From Bradyrhizobium ottawaense (GTDB lineage: Bacteria > Pseudomonadota > Alphaproteobacteria > Rhizobiales > Xanthobacteraceae): a stretch of DNA of 64,000 bases. The stretch spans positions 6,734,001 through 6,798,000 of the forward strand of contig NZ_CP029425.2 in NCBI RefSeq assembly GCF_002278135.3, written 5' to 3'. Positions 10,279-18,789 of this stretch are shown piece after piece. Position 1 is the first letter of the stretch. Each line of letters starts with the position of its first letter. The notes under the pieces were generated by a model. That model was not told the origin of the DNA. It searched no databases and saw only the letters and a list, made by a program, of their open reading frames with translations. A program made the position numbers and the translations under genes.

Positions 10279-11148
10279 ATGAGAGGCGCGCTCCCTGCCC
10301 CGGCGATCCGGGTCTACAATTTGTTCGGCGAGTCCGGCGATCTGCCTGACGTCGTGCATTGCGAGACCATCGCGTCCCGCTCGGTGCTGCACGACTGGAC
10401 CCTGGCCGTGCACCGCCATGCCCGGCTGCACCAGGTGCTGCTGATCGAGCGCGGCGGCGGCGAGGCGACGCTCGATGGGCGGGTGGTGCCCTTGAAGCCG
10501 GCGCAGATCGTCAACGTGCCGGTCGGTCATGTCCACGGCTTCCGCTTCGTGCCTGATACGCAAGGGTGGGTGCTGACCATCGCCGCGGAAATTCTGGACG
10601 AGGCGCTGCTCGCCGCCGAGGGCCTGCGCGGTGCGCTGGCGCGCTCGGCCGTGGTGCGCGGAACGCCGCAGATCCGCGCCACCATGAAGCAGATCTTCGC
10701 CGAACATGCCGCGCGCGATTTCGGCCGCGCGCATGTGCTGCGGGCGTTGTCGTCGGCCATGATCGGGCTGGTGGCCCGCGCACTCACGAGCGAGAGCGGC
10801 GGCAACGGCACGGTCGAGTCCAGCCTGTTCCGCCGCTTCGAGGCGTTGCTGGAGCAGCATCACCTGGAACGCTGGAGCGTCGCGGACTATGCCGAGGCGC
10901 TGGCGGTGACGCCGACACATCTCAACCGGATCACGCGGGCGGCGACCGGCGATACCGCCTCGCACCTCATCCTCAACCGGCTGATCCGCGAGGCGCGACG
11001 CAACCTCGTCTATACCAATTTGCCGATCTCGACGATTGCCTACACGCTGGGCTTCGAGGACCCCGCCTATTTCAGCCGGGTCTATGCCGCGGCCACGGGG
11101 GTGTCACCGCGCGCCTTTCGCACCCAGCTGCATGGTGATGAAATTTGA
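10279..11148 (+). CDS. AraC-family regulator, probable PobR-type activator of pobA
   Basis: This 289-residue regulator has an N-terminal cupin-type ligand domain (LAVHRHARLHQVLLIERGGGEATLDG, VGHVHGF) and a C-terminal double helix-turn-helix (WSVADYAEALAVTPTHLNRITRAATG and ISTIAYTLGFEDPAYFSRVY). The divergent arrangement with pobA and the domain order match the AraC-type PobR of other proteobacteria. In-frame starts at 10243 and 10219 exist; I chose 10279 because the earlier ones encroach on the pobA promoter, but no strong ribosome site decides it. Ligand (4-hydroxybenzoate) is inferred from context only. Confidence 0.85.
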   Translation: MRGALPAPAIRVYNLFGESGDLPDVVHCETIASRSVLHDWTLAVHRHARLHQVLLIERGGGEATLDGRVVPLKPAQIVNVPVGHVHGFRFVPDTQGWVLTIAAEILDEALLAAEGLRGALARSAVVRGTPQIRATMKQIFAEHAARDFGRAHVLRALSSAMIGLVARALTSESGGNGTVESSLFRRFEALLEQHHLERWSVADYAEALAVTPTHLNRITRAATGDTASHLILNRLIREARRNLVYTNLPISTIAYTLGFEDPAYFSRVYAAATGVSPRAFRTQLHGDEI

Positions 11149-11242
11149 CACGCCGGACGAAAGACCGAGCGCGCCCATGTTTGAAGGCGACATTGCCGCA
11201 ATGGGGCGCAGCCACTTACCTTCGTATATCGGGTCCTATCCT

Positions 11243-11272
11243 TTGCATAAAAGCCCCTTACCTCAGTACAAT
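11243..11272 (+). promoter_or_regulatory. Sigma-70-type promoter of the candidate small RNA
   Basis: TTGCAT (11243-11248) and TACAAT (11267-11272) are separated by 18 bases. Each box differs from consensus by one or two bases. Predicted transcription starts near 11279, just ahead of the structured region that ends in a terminator. Confidence 0.5.
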
Positions 11273-11278
11273 TGAGCA

Positions 11279-11393
11279 GGGCCTGCTCGCGCCTTAGCGT
11301 GGCTGCATTCGGCGCCCTGGCGCTGGTGGCATGGAACCTCCCTTACCTTGGCGCAAGACGGCCACCCCTGTCCGGTCGTCTGCGCCGCTTTTT
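11279..11393 (+). ncRNA. Candidate small regulatory RNA, about 115 nt
   Basis: The unit has a promoter-like sequence in front, GC-rich inverted repeats inside (for example GCGCC/GGCGC around 11290-11315), an unpaired-looking pyrimidine stretch AACCTCCCTTACC (about 11335-11347) and an intrinsic terminator at the end. The CCTCCC core could pair with Shine-Dalgarno sequences, as in several rhizobial trans-acting RNAs. I cannot match it to 4.5S, tmRNA, 6S or RNase P. The alternative is that it is only the 3' trailer of the upstream regulator mRNA. Confidence 0.45.
11350..11393 (+). terminator. Rho-independent terminator
   Basis: GGCGCA pairs with TGCGCC, then GACGGCC pairs with GGTCGTC after a single bulged A. 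This gives a 13-pair stem with a 10-base loop, followed by GC and a run of five T (11389-11393). It is the clearest intrinsic terminator in the window. Confidence 0.75.
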
Positions 11394-11489
11394 CAGTAAG
11401 TCATCGGCGCCTTCAGTATTTTCCGGCCGACATACCGTACTCTGACAGCTGATCGGCCAGCTTTCGTGTGGACTGGAGATTTGAGCACA

Positions 11490-12101
11490 ATGTCTTCGAT
11501 TGAGAAGATCGCACTCTTTATCGACGGCTCCAATCTACATGCCACCTCCAAGGCGCTCGGCTTCGACATCGATTACAGGCGTCTGCTCGGCGAATTCCAA
11601 AGCCGGGGTGTGCTGTTGCGGGCGTTCTACTACACGACCCTCATCGAGAATCAGGAGTATTCGTCGATCCGCCCGTTGATCGATTGGCTCGGCTATAACG
11701 GATACACCGTCGTCACCAAGCTTACCAAGGAGTTCGTCGACGCCACCACGGGCCGCCGCAAGGTGAAGGGCAGCATGGATGTCGATCTCGCCGTAAGTGC
11801 GATGGAGCTCGCCAAGCACGTCGATCAGATCGTGCTGTTCTCGGGCGACGGGGATTTTCGTTCGCTGGTGGAAGCCCTGCAACGCCGCGGCGTCCGCGTG
11901 ACGGTCGTCTCCACACTCTCCACTCAGCCACCCATGGTCGCCGACGACCTGCGCCGACAGGCCGACATATTCATCGACCTGGCAGAACTGAGACAAAGGG
12001 TCGGGCGCGATCCGGCCGATCGGCCGGGATCGCGCGAAATGCGTCAGTCGCCGCAATTCCTCGCCCGCGGAGCGATCAATCGCGGCGATCCGGTGGAGTG
12101 A
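11490..12101 (+). CDS. NYN-domain (LabA/DUF88-type) putative ribonuclease
   Basis: This is a 203-residue protein of the NYN branch of PIN-like nucleases. The first strand IALFIDGSNLHA supplies the first conserved Asp, GSMDVDLAVSAMELA the middle acidic cluster, and VLFSGDGDFRSLVEALQRRGVRVTVVS the last Asp pair. The basic tail after residue 165 has low complexity. I chose the ATG at 11490 because homology begins there; the in-frame ATG at 11466 would add eight residues. Family members are thought to cut RNA, but the substrate here is unknown. It sits just downstream of the candidate small RNA. Confidence 0.85.
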   Translation: MSSIEKIALFIDGSNLHATSKALGFDIDYRRLLGEFQSRGVLLRAFYYTTLIENQEYSSIRPLIDWLGYNGYTVVTKLTKEFVDATTGRRKVKGSMDVDLAVSAMELAKHVDQIVLFSGDGDFRSLVEALQRRGVRVTVVSTLSTQPPMVADDLRRQADIFIDLAELRQRVGRDPADRPGSREMRQSPQFLARGAINRGDPVE

Positions 12102-12125
12102 TCCTGCCGGACGGCGGCCGGATCC

Positions 12126-12752
12126 TCACACGTCGAAGAACACTGTCTCCTCCGGCCCCTGCAGATGGATCGTGAAGGAATACACGACCTTGCCGGCGCG
12201 GTCGCTGCGCTTTGCGATCAGCGTCGAACGCCGGGCCGTCTGTTCGATCAGGTTGAGCACGGGGTCGGCGGCGTTGGCAGCCTCTTCATCCGAGAAATAG
12301 AGCCGCGTGTTGAGGCCGATGTTGATGCCGCGCGCGACGATCCAGACATTGATGTGCGGCGCGCATTTCCGGCCCGCCTTGTCGACGATCGCGCCCGGCT
12401 TGATGGTCTCGAAGGTGACGAGACCGCTCTCGAAGTCGGAGCCGGCGCGGCCCCAGCCGCGAAACTCCTGCTCCAGCGCGCCGGCCGTACGGTCGGCCGG
12501 ATGGTTGTAGCGGCCGGCCGCATTGGCCTGCCAGATCTCCAGCAGCACGTCGCGCAGCGGCGTACCGGTGCCATCGAGCACCTTGCCTTCCAGCGTGATG
12601 CGCTCGCCTTCCGTATTCGGCGTCGTCAGGACATTCGAGAAGTTCTTCTCGAAGATGTCGAAGCCGGCCATCGCCGGGATCAAGCCGATATGGACGTAGG
12701 GCCCCGCCGTCTGCGAGGCGGTTTCCTTGAGATAGTTGAGCGGCTGCGGCAT
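12126..12752 (-). CDS. pcaG: Protocatechuate 3,4-dioxygenase alpha subunit
   Basis: This is the structural partner of PcaH in the intradiol ring-cleavage enzyme that turns protocatechuate into beta-carboxymuconate. It has 208 residues with the intradiol fold: QTAGPYVHIGLIP at the N-terminus, EGERITLEGKVLDGTGTPLRDVLLEIWQANAAGRYNHP, and HINVWIVARGIN. It lacks the full iron-ligand set, as alpha subunits do. It starts three bases after pcaH stops, so the two are one operon. Confidence 0.95.
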   Translation of the reverse strand: MPQPLNYLKETASQTAGPYVHIGLIPAMAGFDIFEKNFSNVLTTPNTEGERITLEGKVLDGTGTPLRDVLLEIWQANAAGRYNHPADRTAGALEQEFRGWGRAGSDFESGLVTFETIKPGAIVDKAGRKCAPHINVWIVARGINIGLNTRLYFSDEEAANAADPVLNLIEQTARRSTLIAKRSDRAGKVVYSFTIHLQGPEETVFFDV

Positions 12753-12755
12753 GGC

Positions 12756-13645
<890 letters not shown>

Positions 13646-14566
13646 ATGAAAGAAATCGATCATTTGGCCCTCGACGGCCACGCCCTCGAACTGTTCCTCG
13701 CCGTGCTGGAGGAAGGCTCGGTCACGGCGGCCGCCACCCGGCTCGGCCTGACGCAGTCCGCCGTCAGCCACGCCCTGAACAAGCTGCGGCGAATCGCGGG
13801 CGATCCGCTGTTCGCCAAATCCGGCCGTGGCATCGTCGCAACTGCGCATGCGCAAGCGTTGGCCGCGAAGGCGCGCGCACTGATCGACGAGATGCGGAGC
13901 TTTGCCGGCGGCGTCAGCTTCGAGCCGCCACGCGCGCAGCTCTCGCTGACGGTCGCCGCCAATGACTTCCAGCGCGATCTGCTGCTGCCCCGGTTCTTCG
14001 ACCATGTCGCCGGCCAGGTGAAGAGCCTGAACCTGCGCGTGATCCCCTCGCAATCGCCTTCGCCCGCGATGCTGCGCGAGAACCGCTGCGATCTCCTGAT
14101 CACGCCGCTGCCGCCGTCCGGCATCGACATCGTGCAGAAGCGCCTGCTCCAGGACCATTACGTCTGTTACTTCGATGGGAAGGCACGCACCGCGCCGGCC
14201 AGCCGCAGCGCCTATCTCGCCGCGCGCCACATCACCGTCGTCTATACCGACAATGAGCGGCTCGACTTCGACCGCCGGCTGGCGGCCAACGGTCTTCACC
14301 GCGACATCGCGATCTCGGTGCCGAGCTTTTCCGGCGTGCCGTCCTTCTTGCGCGGCTCGCAGATGCTGGCGAGCATGCCGAGCCTGCTCGCATCCGGCGT
14401 GATGCGCGGCTTCGCGCAAACGCGCATACCGCTGGCGTCCCGCACGCGGACGCTGGCCGAGCTGCCGATGTTCATGGTCTGGCACCAGCGCTATCAGAAA
14501 GATCCGGCTCATCGTTGGGTCAGGAGCCAGCTCGAGACGGTCGCAGCGACGGCTGCCAAGGCCTGA
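13646..14566 (+). CDS. LysR-family regulator, probable controller of pcaHG
   Basis: This 306-residue regulator has an N-terminal winged helix (residues about 10-70: LELFLAVLEEGSVTAAATRLGLTQSAVSHALNKLRR) and a LysR substrate-binding domain (about 95-300) that starts LSLTVAANDFQRDLLLPRF. It resembles the NahR/LeuO-like branch more than classical PcaQ, so I give no symbol. Divergent placement next to pcaHG is the reason for the proposed target. Ligand unknown; an aromatic acid or pathway intermediate is likely. Confidence 0.87.
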   Translation: MKEIDHLALDGHALELFLAVLEEGSVTAAATRLGLTQSAVSHALNKLRRIAGDPLFAKSGRGIVATAHAQALAAKARALIDEMRSFAGGVSFEPPRAQLSLTVAANDFQRDLLLPRFFDHVAGQVKSLNLRVIPSQSPSPAMLRENRCDLLITPLPPSGIDIVQKRLLQDHYVCYFDGKARTAPASRSAYLAARHITVVYTDNERLDFDRRLAANGLHRDIAISVPSFSGVPSFLRGSQMLASMPSLLASGVMRGFAQTRIPLASRTRTLAELPMFMVWHQRYQKDPAHRWVRSQLETVAATAAKA

Positions 14567-14645
14567 TCGCCGTTACCGCCTTTCGGAAGACCACCCCTCG
14601 CCAAACCCACTGGTTGCGCGCGGGCCGCCGCGCTAAAATCCCCCC

Positions 14646-15950
14646 ATGACAGTGACCGATATTGCGAGCCGGACCTACAATCACAGCTGGCGGCTGGACC
14701 CCATCATCCGCAGCCTGCTTGATACCGACTTCTACAAGCTATTGATGTTGCAAATGATTCGGGAGTCCTACCCGAACCAGCAGGTGACTTTCTCGGTCAT
14801 CAACCGCTCGCGCCACGTGCGGCTCGCCGAGATCATCGACGAGGGCGAGCTGCGGGCCCAGCTCGACCATGCCCGCACCATCCGCTTCACGAAGAAGGAG
14901 CTGATCTGGCTGGCCGGTAACACCTTCTACGGCAAGACCCACATGTTTTCGGCGGACTTCATCCGCTGGCTGGCTGAATTCCGCCTCCCCGAGTATGAGC
15001 TGCGCAAGGTCGAGGGCCAGTACGAATTGCATTTCCACGGACCGTGGACCCACACCACGATGTGGGAGATCCCGGCGCTCGCGATTCTCAACGAGCTGCG
15101 CTCGCGCGCTGCGATGAAGGGCCGCGGCCGCTTCGAGCTCGACGTGCTCTATGCCCGCGCCAAGGCCAAGCTGTGGACGAAGGTGGAGCGGCTGCGCAAG
15201 CTGGAGAATCTGCGTCTGTCCGACTTCGGCACACGTCGCCGTCACGGCTTCCTCTGGCAGCGCTGGTGCGTGGAGGCGGTGAAGGAAGGCCTCGGTCCGT
15301 CCTTCATCGGAACCTCCAATGTGCTGCTCGCGATGGATAATGATCTCGAAGCCATCGGCACCAACGCGCATGAGCTGCCGATGGTCGCCGCGGCACTTGC
15401 CAGGGACGACGAGGAGTTGCGCTGGGCGCCCTATCGCATTCTCGACCAGTGGCGCCAGACTTATGGCGGCAATTTGCTGATCGCGCTGCCCGACGCCTTC
15501 GGCACCAAGGCCTTCCTGCGCGACGCGCCGGAATGGGTCGCGGACTGGACCGGCTTCCGCCCCGACAGCGCGCCGCCGATCCAGGCCGGCGAGGAGATCG
15601 TCGCCTGGTGGGAAAAGAAGGGGCGCAATCCCAAGGACAAGCTGCTCGTCTTTTCGGATGCCATGGATGTCGGCTCGATCGAGGAGACCTATCACCACTT
15701 CGCCGGCCGGGTGCGGCTCTCCTTCGGCTGGGGCACCAACCTCACCAACGACTTCGTCGGCTGCCCGCCGGACGGCTCGTTCAATCTCGATCCGATCTCG
15801 ATGGTCTGCAAGGTGTCGTCGGTCGATGGCCAACCGGCCGTCAAGCTCTCCGACAATCCGGAAAAGGCGACCGGCATGCCCTCGGAGATCGAGCGTTATC
15901 TGCGCGTGTTCGGCGACGCCGGCCGCGTCCGCAAGCCGGTGCTGGTCTAA
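14646..15950 (+). CDS. pncB: Nicotinate phosphoribosyltransferase
   Basis: This enzyme makes nicotinate mononucleotide from nicotinate and PRPP in NAD salvage. It has 434 residues. Recognisable segments are [16 protein letters not shown] near the N-terminus, the catalytic-His region [26 protein letters not shown] and the phosphate-binding [12 protein letters not shown]. Length and motif order match the short proteobacterial form. It stands alone, with an unrelated GGDEF gene downstream. Confidence 0.95.
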   Translation: MTVTDIASRTYNHSWRLDPIIRSLLDTDFYKLLMLQMIRESYPNQQVTFSVINRSRHVRLAEIIDEGELRAQLDHARTIRFTKKELIWLAGNTFYGKTHMFSADFIRWLAEFRLPEYELRKVEGQYELHFHGPWTHTTMWEIPALAILNELRSRAAMKGRGRFELDVLYARAKAKLWTKVERLRKLENLRLSDFGTRRRHGFLWQRWCVEAVKEGLGPSFIGTSNVLLAMDNDLEAIGTNAHELPMVAAALARDDEELRWAPYRILDQWRQTYGGNLLIALPDAFGTKAFLRDAPEWVADWTGFRPDSAPPIQAGEEIVAWWEKKGRNPKDKLLVFSDAMDVGSIEETYHHFAGRVRLSFGWGTNLTNDFVGCPPDGSFNLDPISMVCKVSSVDGQPAVKLSDNPEKATGMPSEIERYLRVFGDAGRVRKPVLV

Positions 15951-16199
15951 CGGCGCCGTCGAGACTCTCTCGATCGGGTAAACCGCGCACGACGAATGCG
16001 AGGCATTGCTTCGTCGATGCCCCGCTTTGTCCGATTTACCGGCATTTGAAGCGATCTGCGCATATCGGCTTCACAGCGCTTTCACCCTGCGATGCAGTCT
16101 CCCCCGCCTTTCAGGCCGAGTTAAGCAACCATATCCTCTACTTCGCGTTGCAGGCGCAGCGCTCCGCTGGGGGTCATTGCGCGATTTGGGGAACGCAGG

Positions 16200-17507
16200 G
16201 TGTTTCGCAGAACAGCGACGTCGACGAAGGGACACAGCTTCCTTCATGTCATCAAGCTCGTCTCGCCTTTCGTGATGGTCGTCGTGCTCCAGGCGGCGAT
16301 CGCGGGATTCAGTCTCGAGGTGATGTCGTCGGTCCGCGCCTATGTCGCGGGCGAAGCGATGTGGTCGCGCTCGCAGAAGAACGCCGTCTATTTCCTCAAT
16401 CTCTATTTGCATTCGGGCGATGCCAGCCAGTTCACGCAATACCAAGCCTCGCTTGCCGTTCCCATCGGTGACGAGTTCGCGCGTTGGGCGCTCGAGCGCG
16501 ATCCGATCGACGTCGAGGCCGCCCGCATCGGCTTCCTGCAAGGCGGCAACCATCCCGATGACGTCGCGGGATTGATCTGGCTGTTTCGCTACTTTAATCG
16601 CGTCAGCTTCCTTCAGGAAGCGATCCGCGAGTGGGCCGCCACCGACCCCATGCTGCTCGAACTAAGCGTCTTCGGCGAAGTCATCCGGTCCGAGTTGGAG
16701 AACGGTCCTGTTCGAGACGCAAGCCGGCTGCAATTCCTGTCGTCGCGGCTCTCCGAGCTCAACACCCAGTTCACGGTGCATGCCAACCGGTTCTCCACCG
16801 TGCTTGGCGAAGGCTCCCGCGCCATCAAGCTGACGCTGACCGGCCTCAACATCGTCACCGCCGTGACGCTGATCCTGCTCCTGATCTGGCACACCAGGCG
16901 ATTGGTACTGCAGCGGCAGGCCTTCGAAGACGCCCTGCATGCCGAGAAGGAACGCCTGGCGTGGCAGGCATCGCACGACTGGCTGACCGGCCTGTCCAAC
17001 CGCCGCGCCTTCGAGGCGCGCCTGCAAAGCGAGCTGGACGTTGCCGCGGCGGGATCGCTGGGCCTGATCCTGCTCGACCTCGACCAATTCAAGAACGTCA
17101 ACGACAGCTGCGGGCACCTTGCCGGCGACAGCCTGCTTTGCCAGGTCTCCCGCCTCCTGCAACAGGATCGGCATCCGCGTGACCTGGTGGCCCGGCTGGG
17201 CGGCGACGAATTCGGCCTGATCCTGCCGCAGTGCTCGCCTGCGAACGCGGTCGACATCGCCGAACGGCTGCGGCGATCGCTTGAGCTGTTCAGCTTCGCC
17301 TGGGACGATCGCTACTTTGCGGTGACCGCCAGCATCGGCGTCACCTGCATCGCCGACGCCAGCACCACGCTCGAAGGCGCGATGCGGCGCGCGGACGCCG
17401 CCTGCTATCGCGCCAAGGAAAAGGGACGCAACCGCGTTCAGGTCGACGGCGGAAGACCTGATGTCATCGTCGTTGCAGCCCGACCGCGCGAGGTCGCGCG
17501 CGCCTGA
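16200..17507 (+). CDS. Membrane-anchored diguanylate cyclase (GGDEF)
   Basis: The 435-residue protein makes cyclic di-GMP. It begins with a GTG codon at 16200, has a membrane segment at about 17-40, a periplasmic helical region of about 170 residues, a second membrane segment at about 210-230 and a cytoplasmic GGDEF domain (about 255-420) with DWLTGLSNRRAFEARL, LDLDQFKNVND and RLGGDEFGLIL. The active-site signature is intact. In the position of the product-inhibition site (RxxD five residues before GGDEF) the sequence reads HPRD, so the Arg is replaced by His. No neighbouring gene hints at its input. Confidence 0.9.
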   Translation: MFRRTATSTKGHSFLHVIKLVSPFVMVVVLQAAIAGFSLEVMSSVRAYVAGEAMWSRSQKNAVYFLNLYLHSGDASQFTQYQASLAVPIGDEFARWALERDPIDVEAARIGFLQGGNHPDDVAGLIWLFRYFNRVSFLQEAIREWAATDPMLLELSVFGEVIRSELENGPVRDASRLQFLSSRLSELNTQFTVHANRFSTVLGEGSRAIKLTLTGLNIVTAVTLILLLIWHTRRLVLQRQAFEDALHAEKERLAWQASHDWLTGLSNRRAFEARLQSELDVAAAGSLGLILLDLDQFKNVNDSCGHLAGDSLLCQVSRLLQQDRHPRDLVARLGGDEFGLILPQCSPANAVDIAERLRRSLELFSFAWDDRYFAVTASIGVTCIADASTTLEGAMRRADAACYRAKEKGRNRVQVDGGRPDVIVVAARPREVARA

Positions 17508-17519
17508 CGCTCTCCGTCG

Positions 17520-18140
17520 TCACCGCGGCGACACGATCCCGAGACCCACCAGATGCGCATCGATGAATTGTTCGACCTGCTGACGCAGCATCTGCGGCGG
17601 CACGGCCACCATGCGCTCCTCGAGACCGAGCGAGATGATGCCATGCACGGCAGAAAACAAGGTGCGCGACAACAGCGCGATCTTCACGTCATCCGCATCC
17701 GGTAGCAGCCGCACCAGGGGCGGATGCATCAGCGCAAAAGCGTCCATCACCATCTGCAGGATGTCGTCGGGATAAGGACGGTCGTCCTCCATCCGATGCT
17801 CGAACAGCGAGCGCAGCAGATTGGCGTGCTCCGCGAAGAATTCCAGATAGGTCTCGGCGAGCCCGTAGAGCTGGCGCACGGGGTCATCGGCCGGAACCCC
17901 GCGAAGCCGGGCCGTGAGGGCCTGAACGGTCTCCCGATTGACGGTCAGGATGACCCCGTCGAAGTCGCCGAACTCGTTGTAGACGCTGCCGACAGAGCAG
18001 CCGGCGGCCTCTGCAACGTCCCGAACCTTCAACGATCTCAATCCTTTAGTTGCGATAATCCCCCGGGCAATCTCCAGGATCTGGAGCCGTCGCCGATTTT
18101 TTTTCTGATCCCGCAGCGATTCTTCTTGAACATTGTTCAT
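17520..18140 (-). CDS. TetR-family repressor
   Basis: This 206-residue regulator has the N-terminal TetR helix-turn-helix (QILEIARGIIATKGLRSLKV, VAEAAGCSVGSVYNEFGDF) and a helical ligand domain. Two starts are possible: ATG at 18140 (MNNVQEES) or ATG at 18155 (MSSSKMNN). A 13-base palindrome lies within the first codons of either version, and an identical copy lies just upstream, so the repressor probably shuts off its own gene. The divergent small gene and the downstream acyltransferase/synthetase gene are the likely other targets. Ligand unknown; a fatty acyl compound would suit the neighbourhood. Confidence 0.85.
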   Translation of the reverse strand: MNNVQEESLRDQKKNRRRLQILEIARGIIATKGLRSLKVRDVAEAAGCSVGSVYNEFGDFDGVILTVNRETVQALTARLRGVPADDPVRQLYGLAETYLEFFAEHANLLRSLFEHRMEDDRPYPDDILQMVMDAFALMHPPLVRLLPDADDVKIALLSRTLFSAVHGIISLGLEERMVAVPPQMLRQQVEQFIDAHLVGLGIVSPR

Positions 18141-18169
18141 TTTCGAGCTACTCATGTGAACATTGTTCA
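18127..18169. promoter_or_regulatory. Twin TetR operators TGAACA-T-TGTTCA
   Basis: Two identical 13-base inverted repeats occur at 18127-18139 and 18157-18169, exactly 30 bases apart. The first overlaps codons at the start of the tetR gene; the second is in the divergent promoter. Six-base perfect arms with a one-base centre are typical of a homodimeric regulator. Confidence 0.75.
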
Positions 18170-18191
18170 AACTAACCTGGAGACGACCAAA

Positions 18192-18458
18192 ATGCAAACC
18201 CTCGCTGTTGATATCGCCGCCACCTTCGTCGACGACGCCACCGCCCTGGTGACTGGCCTTGGCCGCGCCCTGCTGCGGTTCGCCATGACGCCGATCGATC
18301 GCATCGCAAATGCCTGCGACATTGCCGGCGTGCTTGCCGAACGCCGCGCGACCTTCCGGATGTGGCGGGCCAGCCGCACGCGCGCCCGTCAAGAGGGCCG
18401 CCGATTCAGCCTGCTCCGCCGCCTCTCGCCCTTTCGTCACCTCGCCCATCTCACCTGA
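18192..18458 (+). CDS. Small protein of unknown function divergent from tetR
   Basis: An 88-residue frame opens at ATG 18192 behind a GGAGA ribosome site and ends at 18458. It starts MQTLAVDIAATFVDDATALV and ends in an Arg-rich segment. I do not recognise the family. It has a hydrophobic, possibly helical first half and a strongly basic second half (FRMWRASRTRARQEGRRFSL). The twin operators sit immediately upstream, so it should be repressed by the TetR protein. The frame is open far upstream, but only this start has a ribosome site and operators in place. Confidence 0.6.
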   Translation: MQTLAVDIAATFVDDATALVTGLGRALLRFAMTPIDRIANACDIAGVLAERRATFRMWRASRTRARQEGRRFSLLRRLSPFRHLAHLT

Positions 18459-18789
18459 GGCGCACGCGACCTGCACACGCGGGTCGGCTCGAATGCAAGA
18501 ACTGGTTGCAAGGAAGGACTTACCATGTCCCGATGTTCGCGGCCGATCTCGCCAGACTTCAGTGACGCGGTTCAGCTTTTCCTCATCGCTCGGCGCATAC
18601 CCCGTGAGGGCGCCCAGATATTTTGCGAACCTAACGACACCGCCTGGAGACCAACAGGATCAGAGGGATCGAGGGGATAAGGCAGGCGGCGATCAGTGCC
18701 CGCAATCGTTCGTCCCCTCCCCTTCCGGTCGTGACGCTTCAAAGACAACGTAACGAACCTCATTCTGCCTTTCCAAAACAGGACTAGTC
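18459..18789. other. 331-base gap between the small gene and the acyltransferase gene
   Basis: No clear gene is present. A 51-codon frame at 18525-18680 follows a good ribosome site (AAGGAAGG), but its codon use degrades toward the end and its product is not recognised. No strong terminator is visible, so the TetR-controlled transcript could continue into the large gene at 18790. Confidence 0.4.

Larger units (their letters stand above)
11149..11489. other. 341-base gap holding a candidate small-RNA gene
   Basis: No convincing protein is encoded between the pobR-like gene and the NYN gene. The stretch contains a promoter-like pair, a 15-base inverted repeat (GAGCAGG-G-CCTGCTC, 11274-11288) and a strong intrinsic terminator, listed separately. 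The last 95 bases before 11490 hold only a weak ribosome site (GGAG near 11473). Confidence 0.6.

Noticed and set aside
18525..18680. 51-codon frame with a good ribosome site in the gap before the acyltransferase gene
   Set aside because: Codon use worsens along the frame and the product has no recognisable feature; kept only as a note in the gap.
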